A stretch of DNA of 64,000 bases from Chloroflexota bacterium (lineage in GTDB: Bacteria > Chloroflexota > Anaerolineae > B4-G1 > DUEL01), in NCBI GenBank assembly GCA_014874475.1, contig JADBJJ010000027.1:31793-95792 (forward strand). Reading direction: 5' to 3'. The notes under the pieces are model-generated. The model did not search any database and was not told the origin of the DNA. It saw only the letters and a program-made list of their open reading frames with translations. The first letter of the stretch is position 1, and each line of letters starts with the position of its first letter. Position numbers and translations under genes: made by a program. Below are positions 50,969 through 59,164 of this stretch, in pieces.

Positions 50969-53464
50969 ATGAGCCGGAAGACGTTCAGGACAGCGTTGAT
51001 TGCCCTGGGGGTTCTGCTCTTCCTCACCGGGTGTTCCCCCTTCGTAGACCGAGACCAAACCGCCCTTGTCCCCGAGGCGGCGGTTCTGCTGGAGCCCGGA
51101 CATCCCGTCGGACAGACTTTTGTGGCCCGCCATGGTGGGCTGAGCGGGGTGGAGTTCTGGCTGGAACCGCAGCCGGGAAGCCAGGGCGTACTGCGGCTGC
51201 ATCTTCGTTCAGATCCTCAGTCCACCCCAGACCTGGCCGTCGCCGCTCTTCCGCTGGCTCAGGTGACGTCGCCGGGCTTTTATCGCTTCGGATTCCCTCC
51301 CGACAACCGTTCTCACGGGGTGTACTATTATGCTTTTTTGGAGTTGGATGGGGAGGGTGCGGTTCGGGTCGGCGCGGCTTCGGGCGAGGCGTATCTGGAC
51401 GGCGCGGCCTATCGGGACCACCAGCCGTTGGATGCTCAACTGGCCTTCCGCACCATATACGACCCGGTGGGAATGGCGCTGGAGGTGGGGCAAGCCGCGC
51501 TGGAAGGGATGGGGTTGTTGACAGTGGCAGCACTCCTGTATCTGGTGCCGGGGTATGCGCTGCTGGCGTGGCTGTGGCGTGGGGAACCCCTTCCCTGGCC
51601 CGCACGGATGGGCCTGGCTGCAGGATTGAGCCTGGCCCTCTATCCGCTCCTGCTCCTCTGGACCGATGTGGTGGGCCTGCATCTGGGGCCGCTTTATGCT
51701 TGGCTGCCTGTCGCCGGTGGGCTGATCGCCTTGATCTGGCGCTACCGGCGCTGGCGGCCCTGGCAGGGATGGGAGGCGTTGCGGCAGTGGGCGCGTTCGG
51801 AGGACCTCTGGCCCGACCTGGCCTTCATTATCATCTTGGCTCTGGTCTTCGGCGTGCGGTTGCTGGTAGTGCGTACGCTGGATGCGCCGATGTGGGGGGA
51901 TTCGTACCAGCATACGATGATGGCTCAGTTGCTGGTGGACAACGGTGGGCTGTTTGATTCGTGGGAGCCGTACGCTCCTTACCACAGCCTGACCGTCCAG
52001 TTCGGGTTTCCGGCAGCGGTCGCAGTATTCTCGTGGGTTACGGGTTGGGAAAGCCCAAAGGCTACGCTGATTGTGGGTCAAATCCTTAACGGGCTGGCGG
52101 TGTTGACTCTCTATCCGCTGGTCCTGCGCATTGCCCGTGGCAATCGCTGGGCAGGAGTAGGGGCCACGCTGGTTGCTGGTATGTTCTCCCCGGTACCCGC
52201 GTTCTACGTAAACTGGGGCCGCTACGCTCAGTTGGCCGGGCAGGTGGTCCTGCCGGTCTCTTTGTGGTTGCTTTGGGAGATTCTGAAAGCAGATTCGCCC
52301 ACAAGCGGGGGGCGTTTCCGGTTCGGTATGCTCGGTCTGGCAGGATTTACGGTGGCCGGCATGGCCCTGAGTTACTACCGCATGCCGTTCTACTATGGAG
52401 CTTTTATCCTGGCGCTTTTGATCGTAAAGGGGCTTTCCACCTGGCATCTCCGAGCACGACAAGGGCTCCATATGATGGCGAGTCTGGTAGCGGTTGCTTT
52501 CACTGCTCTAGCGCTTGTTCTTCCCTGGGGTATGCGGTTAAGGGGGGGAAATCTGGCCAGCGCGGTGGAAATGGGGATGGCCACCAGACCGCTGGCAGAA
52601 CGCGTGCTGGCTGACTATCAAGTCTGGCGCGAGTTGCCAAACTATATCCCAATTCCCCTGCTTGCAGGCGCTGCGGCTGGCTTCGTCTGGAGCATGCTCA
52701 GAAAACAGAGAACGGTGATTCTGGTGGTTCTGTGGACGATCGTACTGGTCTCTCTGAAGATGGGTTCTTTGATTCGGATTCCGGGAGCGAATATGCTCCA
52801 GAATTTCGCTGTGATCATTGCGATGTACATACCGGTCGGCCTCCTGACCGGCTGGTTGATCGGTGAAATCGCTCGTCTAATTGGAAAAGAGAGGAGGGTG
52901 GTAGGGCCGCTTCTCTGTTCGTTATCGCTGATCGGGGTGGGTGTGGCGGGGTTCCCAAATCAGCAGCGAATTGTGCAACCCTCAACTTTCGCGCTGGTTA
53001 ACCGTCCCGATATCCGGGCAATGGCTTGGATTCGCCAGAACACTCCAGCAGACGCCAGATTTCTGGTGGAAGGATTCCGAATCTACGAAGGGCGCTCTGT
53101 CGTTGGCGCCGATGCTGGATGGTGGATACCGCTTCTGGCCGGGCGAATGAATACGATGCCTCCCCAATATGCGCTTCTCAATGAGACCCCGGCCGATCCG
53201 GGATACTCTCAGCGGGTTGTGGACCTGGTGGCCGAATTGGAACAGCACTCCCCGGGTTCGCCGGAAGGCCTGCAACGCTTGTGTGAAGAGGGAATTACCC
53301 ATGTTTATGTTGGTCAAGGGCAGGGGAACATCGGGGCTGGTGCAGTGCAACTCTTCTCCCCGGATGATCTGGCGGTCTCCCCCGCTCTGCGGTTGGTGTA
53401 CCGTGAAGATCGGGTTTGGATTTTCGCGCTCAATCCCTCAGCATGCCAGGAGACCCGCCGGTGA
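50969..53464 (+). CDS. Large polytopic membrane protein with lipoprotein-like start and extracytoplasmic N-terminal domain (GT-C-like)
   Basis: 831 residues from ATG 50969, chosen because promoter spacing excludes 50954. N terminus ALGVLLFLTGCSPFVDRD has a perfect lipobox LTGC (Cys22). Residues 25-160 form a likely beta-sandwich (GVEFWLEPQPGSQGVLRLHL). About twelve helices follow (LLTVAALLYLVPGYALLAWL, WPDLAFIIILALVFGVRLLV), with a GT-C-type acidic loop near residue 310 (LDAPMWGDSYQHTMMAQLLV). The C-terminal 150 residues are soluble (RAMAWIRQNTPADARFLVEG), as in predicted oligosaccharide-handling membrane proteins. A lipoprotein signal on a polytopic protein is unusual. Presumably acts on the exported glycan; family uncertain. 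Overlaps the next gene by four bases. Confidence 0.75.
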   Translation: MSRKTFRTALIALGVLLFLTGCSPFVDRDQTALVPEAAVLLEPGHPVGQTFVARHGGLSGVEFWLEPQPGSQGVLRLHLRSDPQSTPDLAVAALPLAQVTSPGFYRFGFPPDNRSHGVYYYAFLELDGEGAVRVGAASGEAYLDGAAYRDHQPLDAQLAFRTIYDPVGMALEVGQAALEGMGLLTVAALLYLVPGYALLAWLWRGEPLPWPARMGLAAGLSLALYPLLLLWTDVVGLHLGPLYAWLPVAGGLIALIWRYRRWRPWQGWEALRQWARSEDLWPDLAFIIILALVFGVRLLVVRTLDAPMWGDSYQHTMMAQLLVDNGGLFDSWEPYAPYHSLTVQFGFPAAVAVFSWVTGWESPKATLIVGQILNGLAVLTLYPLVLRIARGNRWAGVGATLVAGMFSPVPAFYVNWGRYAQLAGQVVLPVSLWLLWEILKADSPTSGGRFRFGMLGLAGFTVAGMALSYYRMPFYYGAFILALLIVKGLSTWHLRARQGLHMMASLVAVAFTALALVLPWGMRLRGGNLASAVEMGMATRPLAERVLADYQVWRELPNYIPIPLLAGAAAGFVWSMLRKQRTVILVVLWTIVLVSLKMGSLIRIPGANMLQNFAVIIAMYIPVGLLTGWLIGEIARLIGKERRVVGPLLCSLSLIGVGVAGFPNQQRIVQPSTFALVNRPDIRAMAWIRQNTPADARFLVEGFRIYEGRSVVGADAGWWIPLLAGRMNTMPPQYALLNETPADPGYSQRVVDLVAELEQHSPGSPEGLQRLCEEGITHVYVGQGQGNIGAGAVQLFSPDDLAVSPALRLVYREDRVWIFALNPSACQETRR

Positions 53465-55890
53465 GAGGATTGATCCCCTGGGTGAAATGGGCTTTCCTGG
53501 GAATTGCCCTGGGGGTGATTCCGACCGTTTTCCTTGAGGGAGTACGTCTGCTGGTGGAGGAGCCTCTCTCCTGGACAGGGCTTGCAATCCGGTGGGCTTT
53601 TGTCAGCAGTATACTGCTTTTAGCCGGGCTGGCCCGGCCGTATTCCATAGGGAGAGCCCAGTATATGTGGCCGGTATTACCAGGAATTGGAATCGGCGGA
53701 GTCGTGGCTGGAGTGCTTTACGCCCGGGATGGGTGGATGTGGGCAGCCTGGCTGTTATTGGGCACTATCTACGTTTTGGTCCTCGGATTGGATAGTATAC
53801 TGGCCGGAAGTCGGAATCCGTTGCGGCGCTGGATTTGGCGAACGGCGCTGGCGTTGACCGGGGGCGTTATTCCGGTGGCTCTCTCCCAGTGGGAATCCCG
53901 CTTTGCCGATGAAGAGTTCTTCGTTGCGCTGGAGGCGCTATCGCTGGCGGTTTTGTGGCTTCTGCTGTGGGGGATGCATTCCCTGCACATTCGGTCGTCG
54001 GGTCTCTATTTGCGTCGGGGCATACGCACGGACCGTCGGTACGTGGGATTGGCGTTTTGCTTGGCGGCCTTTGCCGTTTTGGGCGGGACCGTCTGGGCCT
54101 ACCGCCACAGTTTCTACCCACCCCAGGCCCCGGTCTATCCGGGAATATCGGGACAAAGTCCCTTCCTTTGCGGTTCCGGGACCTCCGATCCGCAGGTATA
54201 TAACGGCGAGGAAGTTTTCCGACGCATCCTGGACCGGGTGGCGGCCAATCCTCGTAAAGGGCCGCCGGAATACGGGATGCTGGCCCTGGGGACCGGCGAG
54301 CCGCACTGGGCAGAGGCTTTTCGGGATGCACTCCTGCAAGAGGCCGCGGAGGGCCGCTATACGGGTCCTGCGCATAGTGTCAAGTCGGTCCAATTGGAGG
54401 CCGCTCTACGGGTTTACTACTTCTGGCGCGTGCGGGATCGCTTCCCGGACCTCTTTTCCGAGGCAGACGTCAGCCGCCTGAGGGACTGGTTTGCGGCGAT
54501 CAACCATCGGGCGCTGACGGTGGAGTGGGTGGATCTCATGTATGCTCTGGCCTTCTCCAAGTGGCCGGAAGGGCCGTACGAGAATCAGGAGAACGGCGCG
54601 GGCCTGCTGGCGCTTCTGGAAACCACCGACCTGGCCGATCCTGATCTCTCTGCGGCCAATCGGGCATATCTGGCCCGTAACCGAAGGGGCTGGACGGCCC
54701 GCTTTCGGGCGACCGACGATGCGGTGGTCTACCAACCGGTATGGATATACAATGCCTACTTCCAATCCCTTTACACCGGCGAAACGATAGGTGACAACGC
54801 GCGGCGTTCCTTTGAGTGGTCGCTGCTTCAGGCCTTGCCCGATGGGGCGCCTTTGCGGTATAATCATCCCGGAAGTGCCTCATTAGCCGGTGTTGCCTAT
54901 TTCGGGGCGACCCTTTTCCGAGACCCCCGTTTCATCTGGCTGGCCGGGCAGGCGGTGACCGAACTGGAGCGTCAGGGGAAGTATCTCAGCGCTCAGCCGG
55001 GGGTGGAGCAACCGGTGCTGCTGGAAGGGCGTTCGCCTTCAGAGGGTTCCTGTCTGATTTATGGGGACTCCGGCCTTCCCAATCAAACGGGACCACTGGC
55101 ACCAGATAAAATCGTGTTCCGCGACGGCTGGGGGGAATGGTCAAAGTATCTCCTGGTCAACCTGCGCTTTACCGGCTGGCATCGCTACAAAGCAACGAAC
55201 ACAGTCAGCCTGTTCTATTGGGACGGCCCTTTGGCTGCCGAAAAACTGGATGGTGAACCGTTTCGCTGGTTGCCCGTGGGGCGAAGCCTGTTTCGGGATA
55301 AACGGGTCCCGCGGGAGAACCTGAACGGTCTGGTGGTGGAGAAGACGGGGATGGCGGCGGTCCTGTACACTCTGACGGGCATCGGGGGCCGCTGGGCCCA
55401 GGACCCGCCGTACTATGCGGAGGTGCTGGCGTTTGAAACGGGTACTGAAAAGGATTGGGCCCACATCCGGCTGACCGGCTGGCGGGGGTGGCGGCATGAC
55501 CGGTGGATTCACTTTTACCACAACGGCGGGCCGGTCATTATTGTGGACGAAGCGCGCGGGCCTGCAGGTAGCGGGGCGGCGCTGGTGTGGCATCTGATCG
55601 GCGCAGGGCCTGCAACGAGTGAACGTATCAAGTTGCAAAATGGCAACAATCCTGTAGAATTTCTCCTGCTCCCGCTGGATTCAGATGGTCGGGTGGCAGC
55701 CGGTGGTGAACCGGGCAAGTCAAATACTCGGGTGATATATCACGCCCTGCCCCGCGGACATTTCCGCACAGCGACGCTTTTCCTGCCGGGGGATTGGGCT
55801 GGTGCGGAGGTAAAGGTGGGGCCGGATGGGCAGAGTTTGTGGGTTGCCCAAAGGGAGAAGAGCATTATTCTGCGGCTGGGAACAGAGTGA
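53461..55890 (+). CDS. Membrane protein fused to heparinase II/III-like lyase ectodomain
   Basis: 809 residues from GTG 53461, coupled to the previous stop. Seven or so N-terminal helices (VKWAFLGIALGVIPTVFLEG to FCLAAFAVLGGTVWAYRHSF, residues 7-220) precede a large outside domain. That domain looks like the alpha/alpha-toroid (residues 250-500, RRSFEWSLLQALPDGAPLRY) plus beta-sandwich of polysaccharide lyases: IVFRDGWGEWSKYLLVNLRF, GWHRYKATNTVSLFYWDG, PVIIVDEARG. Tyr, His and Arg residues expected of such active sites occur (WHRYK), but assignment is structural inference. It would cut or process uronic-acid-containing glycan at the membrane surface. This is the last gene before the composition break. 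Confidence 0.7.
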   Translation: MRGLIPWVKWAFLGIALGVIPTVFLEGVRLLVEEPLSWTGLAIRWAFVSSILLLAGLARPYSIGRAQYMWPVLPGIGIGGVVAGVLYARDGWMWAAWLLLGTIYVLVLGLDSILAGSRNPLRRWIWRTALALTGGVIPVALSQWESRFADEEFFVALEALSLAVLWLLLWGMHSLHIRSSGLYLRRGIRTDRRYVGLAFCLAAFAVLGGTVWAYRHSFYPPQAPVYPGISGQSPFLCGSGTSDPQVYNGEEVFRRILDRVAANPRKGPPEYGMLALGTGEPHWAEAFRDALLQEAAEGRYTGPAHSVKSVQLEAALRVYYFWRVRDRFPDLFSEADVSRLRDWFAAINHRALTVEWVDLMYALAFSKWPEGPYENQENGAGLLALLETTDLADPDLSAANRAYLARNRRGWTARFRATDDAVVYQPVWIYNAYFQSLYTGETIGDNARRSFEWSLLQALPDGAPLRYNHPGSASLAGVAYFGATLFRDPRFIWLAGQAVTELERQGKYLSAQPGVEQPVLLEGRSPSEGSCLIYGDSGLPNQTGPLAPDKIVFRDGWGEWSKYLLVNLRFTGWHRYKATNTVSLFYWDGPLAAEKLDGEPFRWLPVGRSLFRDKRVPRENLNGLVVEKTGMAAVLYTLTGIGGRWAQDPPYYAEVLAFETGTEKDWAHIRLTGWRGWRHDRWIHFYHNGGPVIIVDEARGPAGSGAALVWHLIGAGPATSERIKLQNGNNPVEFLLLPLDSDGRVAAGGEPGKSNTRVIYHALPRGHFRTATLFLPGDWAGAEVKVGPDGQSLWVAQREKSIILRLGTE

Positions 55891-55899
55891 GGCAGTGCG

Positions 55900-56043
55900 G
55901 TGAGAGTCGTATTGATTGGCCCAGTATATCCCTATCGGGGTGGGATTGCCCACTATACGACTATGCTCTACAGGGCATTACGGGAGCGAGGAGTTGCAAT
56001 CTGTCGCTATGAAACCACGGGTGTTGTTCATCTCGGGTCGTGA
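55900..56043 (+). pseudogene. Truncated N terminus of a GT4 glycosyltransferase
   Basis: 47 codons from GTG 55900 read VRVVLIGPVYPYRGGIAHYT and then TMLYRALRERGVAICRY, the first strand and helix of a GT4 enzyme, then ETTGVVHLGS and a stop. From about 56010 the DNA belongs to the next gene in another frame. A GT4 gene was therefore cut after about 37 codons and joined to an AT-rich block. Confidence 0.7.
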
Positions 56044-57085
56044 AGCGGGCTACATACGCAATCGGGTTTTGATCAAAGCCTTACAGGCCCATTTCGACAC
56101 CATCGTCTTCACTACCAGCATTCCCGGCACCGTCGCTCGTATCTTTACTGGGATAGTCCGCTTCATTGCTCGCCGACCAGATTACGATGTTTGCTTCGCG
56201 GGTTTCTACGGGCAACCCATCGCCATTGCGCTCTCTACCCTGCAGAATAAGCCTATCATTCTTGATGCCTACGTTTCTACTTATGATACCCTTTGCGAGG
56301 ATCGTCGCCTTTTTAGCCCTCGTTCACTGGGTGGACTACTGGCCCGCTGGCTTGATAAGCGGAGCTGCCAGGTTGCGACCAGGGTTATAACCGATACACA
56401 AACTCATGCCTGCTATTTCGCGGAAACATTTAATGTCCCGCAAAGCAAGTTAACTACCATTTATGTAGGTTGCGATGAGAGTCTATTTTATCCGCGCAGA
56501 GTAGTCTCTCAACCACAACGCCTTGAAGTTTTTTACTACACCTCTTTCCTTCCTGTGCATGGCACAGAGGTTGTTGTGCAAGCAGCCGCTTTGTTGCGCC
56601 AGCAAAAGAATATCCATTTTGTAATAGGTGGGGATGGCTTACTTCGCCCAGCCATCCAGAAAATGATCGCTGATTGGGGTTTGACCAACGTTGACCTTGT
56701 GGGCTGGATACCATTAGAACAGTTGCCGGATTATATCGCCTCAGCATCTATTTGCCTAGGGGGACACTTTTCAACTGTTCCCAAGGCCAGGCGGGTCATC
56801 TCTACTAAAACCTTTCAATTCATCGCTATGCGCAAGCCAACCATTGTGGGCGATAACAGCGCGACGCGTGAGATTTTCGTCCATGGCGAGCATGTTTATG
56901 CTGTGCCAATGGGTGATCCTGTTGCCTTAGCCACGGCAATTGTCGAACTGGCAGATAATAAGAATCTACAGAATCGTATAGCTATTGGAGGATATACTTG
57001 TTTCCAAAAGCGATTAACTCTCCATACAATTGGTATGCAAATAGCGTCTTTGGTTGAAGAGGTTATGGGGGTTTCTGCCCTGTGA
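56009..57085 (+). CDS. Glycosyltransferase family 4
   Basis: 358 residues from ATG 56009. The in-frame extension to 55916 is inside the GT4 stump and not used. N-terminal KPRVLFISGREAGYIRNRVL; IILDAYVSTYDTLCEDRRLF; EVFYYTSFLPVHGTEVVVQA; FVIGGDGLLRPAIQKMIADW; C-terminal donor site FQFIAMRKPTIVGDNSATRE lacking the second Glu of the EX7E motif, as in a GT4/glycosyl-1-like subgroup. Cytoplasmic. Clearly lower GC than the genes before 55890. It is followed at four bases by the next GT4 gene. Confidence 0.85.
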   Translation: MKPRVLFISGREAGYIRNRVLIKALQAHFDTIVFTTSIPGTVARIFTGIVRFIARRPDYDVCFAGFYGQPIAIALSTLQNKPIILDAYVSTYDTLCEDRRLFSPRSLGGLLARWLDKRSCQVATRVITDTQTHACYFAETFNVPQSKLTTIYVGCDESLFYPRRVVSQPQRLEVFYYTSFLPVHGTEVVVQAAALLRQQKNIHFVIGGDGLLRPAIQKMIADWGLTNVDLVGWIPLEQLPDYIASASICLGGHFSTVPKARRVISTKTFQFIAMRKPTIVGDNSATREIFVHGEHVYAVPMGDPVALATAIVELADNKNLQNRIAIGGYTCFQKRLTLHTIGMQIASLVEEVMGVSAL

Positions 57086-57089
57086 GGTT

Positions 57090-58274
57090 ATGGACGTGAC
57101 ACTTTCAATATGTATAGTAACACAACAATATGCAAGGGTCATCAGCGGAATTGGATTACATGCGCGGTTATTGGTGACGCATTTGGCTAAGGACGGTCAC
57201 CGCGTTACCGTTTTGGCGCCTTCTGATCAGCATTCTTTTGGAGATTTACCTGTTTCCTTGGTCAAGGTCCCTCCCCCCCTGTTGAGAGACTCCCAAGCGA
57301 GATGGATCTCGCTGTCTTGGTGGTTTGCCCGTGCCTTAGAGAATCTTGGCGGTTCTTTTGATATTGTTCACTTTACGGACGCGCGCGAGGCGCTGTTTTG
57401 TCGTAACTATCGCGCACCATTGGTAGGTAACGTGAATGATACCTATGCGGCTGAGGGAAATACTCTTGCTGATTATCGGCAATTTTATATAGATTGGTTT
57501 GCTCGTTGGTTTTATTACTGGATTGTCAGAAATTGTGAGAGAAGAGCGCTTCCAAGGTTTCAGGCAATTATAGCGAATAGTCGCTATACGGCAGAGGTCC
57601 TAAAGACCAAATATCTAGTTGCTCCCACACAGCTTAGAATTTGTTATAAAGCCGTGGATTCTGCTTGGTATGTCCCTGTACTTAGAGCCCGGAGAAACCG
57701 TTCTTTTGCCACACCTAAGCGTATATTATTCATAGGGGGGAACATGCAGCGCAAAGGTCTCCCTACACTGATCCGCGCTGCTCCCTACGTGTTATCTGTT
57801 TTGCCAGAAACAGAATTCTGGATCGTGGGCGAAGATCGTTTCATTCCACAAATGAAGAACCTTTCCAGCGCTTGCGGTGTAGACCGCGCTTTTCGATTTT
57901 GGGGTTGGAAATCGGGAAGAGAACTTTTGGAACTCTATGCTCAAGCCGATGTTTTTACAATGCCTTCGCTCATTGAGGCTTTTGGTGTTTCCTTTCTTGA
58001 GGCCATGGCCTGCGGTCTGCCTGTAGTGGGTACTTCCGTTGGAGGTATTCCGGAAATCATTAGAAATGGATATAATGGATTACTGGTAGAACCTGGGAAC
58101 GCACAACAATTGGCAGAAACCTTGCTGCAGGTACTGCAGAATAACCGTTTACAGCAGCAATTGATAAAAGGAGGGTTGGACACGGTCTCCCAGTTTACTG
58201 TGGAACGAATGATGAGTTGCACTTACAGGGTGTACGAAGACGTTTTAGGTGTCAATTTGGAGCGAAATAAATGA
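57090..58274 (+). CDS. Glycosyltransferase family 4
   Basis: 394 residues from ATG 57090 (GTGAGGTT upstream). SICIVTQQYARVISGIGLHA, DIVHFTDAREALFCRNYRAP, RILFIGGNMQRKGLPTLIRA, FRFWGWKSGRELLELYAQAD and EX7E in LIEAFGVSFLEAMACGLPVV followed by GTSVGGIPEI mark a canonical GT4 enzyme. It transfers an unidentified sugar to the growing unit at the inner face. Four-base overlap (ATGA) with the GT2 gene downstream. Confidence 0.9.
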   Translation: MDVTLSICIVTQQYARVISGIGLHARLLVTHLAKDGHRVTVLAPSDQHSFGDLPVSLVKVPPPLLRDSQARWISLSWWFARALENLGGSFDIVHFTDAREALFCRNYRAPLVGNVNDTYAAEGNTLADYRQFYIDWFARWFYYWIVRNCERRALPRFQAIIANSRYTAEVLKTKYLVAPTQLRICYKAVDSAWYVPVLRARRNRSFATPKRILFIGGNMQRKGLPTLIRAAPYVLSVLPETEFWIVGEDRFIPQMKNLSSACGVDRAFRFWGWKSGRELLELYAQADVFTMPSLIEAFGVSFLEAMACGLPVVGTSVGGIPEIIRNGYNGLLVEPGNAQQLAETLLQVLQNNRLQQQLIKGGLDTVSQFTVERMMSCTYRVYEDVLGVNLERNK

Positions 58275-59164
58275 GTTATCCTATTTTGGTTTCTATAGTA
58301 GTGAATTGGAATCTCAAGAAAGAATTGGGGGAGTGCCTGGATTCTCTGTGTCAGGTAGATTATCCTGGCCATAAGATTGTTGTGGTAGATAATGGCTCTA
58401 CAGATGATTCGGCCGCATTTGTAGCAACTCATTATCCTGACGTAAAACTGATTGTGCTTTCTCAAAATCAAGGATATGCCGCGGGTTTAAATGCGGGGAT
58501 TTCATATGCTCTAGAGCAAGGAGCATCTTATGTGTTTCTTTTGAATAATGACACCTTGGTAGAAAAGAATGCTGTCTCGCGCCTCATAGAGGTGTTAGAA
58601 TCTAACCCGGAAATAGGGATAGCGTCTCCTAAAATCATCCTCTACCATTCTCGAGATAGAATTTTCGGCCTTGGGGATCGCATTTATCCCTTTCTCCCCC
58701 TACCTGTAGGATTTGGGTACGGAAAGCGAGACTCTCCAAAATACCATAAGATTATGGAGTTTGATTATGTGACCGGTTGCGCAATGATGGTTCGTTCAGA
58801 GATTTTTCGTAAAGTAGGGTTGTTTGATACTAGCTATTTTATGTATTACGAAGATGCAGATTTCTGCAGACGAGTCCATGATTATGGCTACCGGATAGTA
58901 TGTGTAGGGCATGCTATTATTTATCATAAATTTGCACGAAGTACTGCTCAGAACAAAACCCAGATGGTTCGCATCCGGGCTCGCAATCGGATACGTTTTT
59001 ATAGGCGCTACAAGCATGGGCCTCACCCCTGGCTGACATACGGCGCGTTAGGGCTAATTGCAATATGGCGTTGTTTATTGAATTTTCTTAAAGGCAGGGG
59101 TTGGTGGATAAGGCCCTACCTTCAAGGTTTGTGGGAAGGGTGGTGTGATCGTGAATCCCGTTAA
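58271..59164 (+). CDS. Glycosyltransferase family 2, rhamnosyltransferase-like
   Basis: 297 residues. LVSIVVNWNLKKELGECLDS, IVVVDNGSTDDSAAFV, YVFLLNNDTLVEKNAV (NND metal site near residue 97), FDYVTGCAMMVRSEIFRKVG and YYEDADFCRRVHDYGY (EDAD). These are the motifs of WbbL-type GT2 transferases, often rhamnosyl or related deoxysugar enzymes; specificity is not assigned. C-terminal segment is moderately hydrophobic (LGLIAIWRCLLNFLK). Overlaps the next gene by 20 bases. Confidence 0.9.
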   Translation: MSYPILVSIVVNWNLKKELGECLDSLCQVDYPGHKIVVVDNGSTDDSAAFVATHYPDVKLIVLSQNQGYAAGLNAGISYALEQGASYVFLLNNDTLVEKNAVSRLIEVLESNPEIGIASPKIILYHSRDRIFGLGDRIYPFLPLPVGFGYGKRDSPKYHKIMEFDYVTGCAMMVRSEIFRKVGLFDTSYFMYYEDADFCRRVHDYGYRIVCVGHAIIYHKFARSTAQNKTQMVRIRARNRIRFYRRYKHGPHPWLTYGALGLIAIWRCLLNFLKGRGWWIRPYLQGLWEGWCDRESR

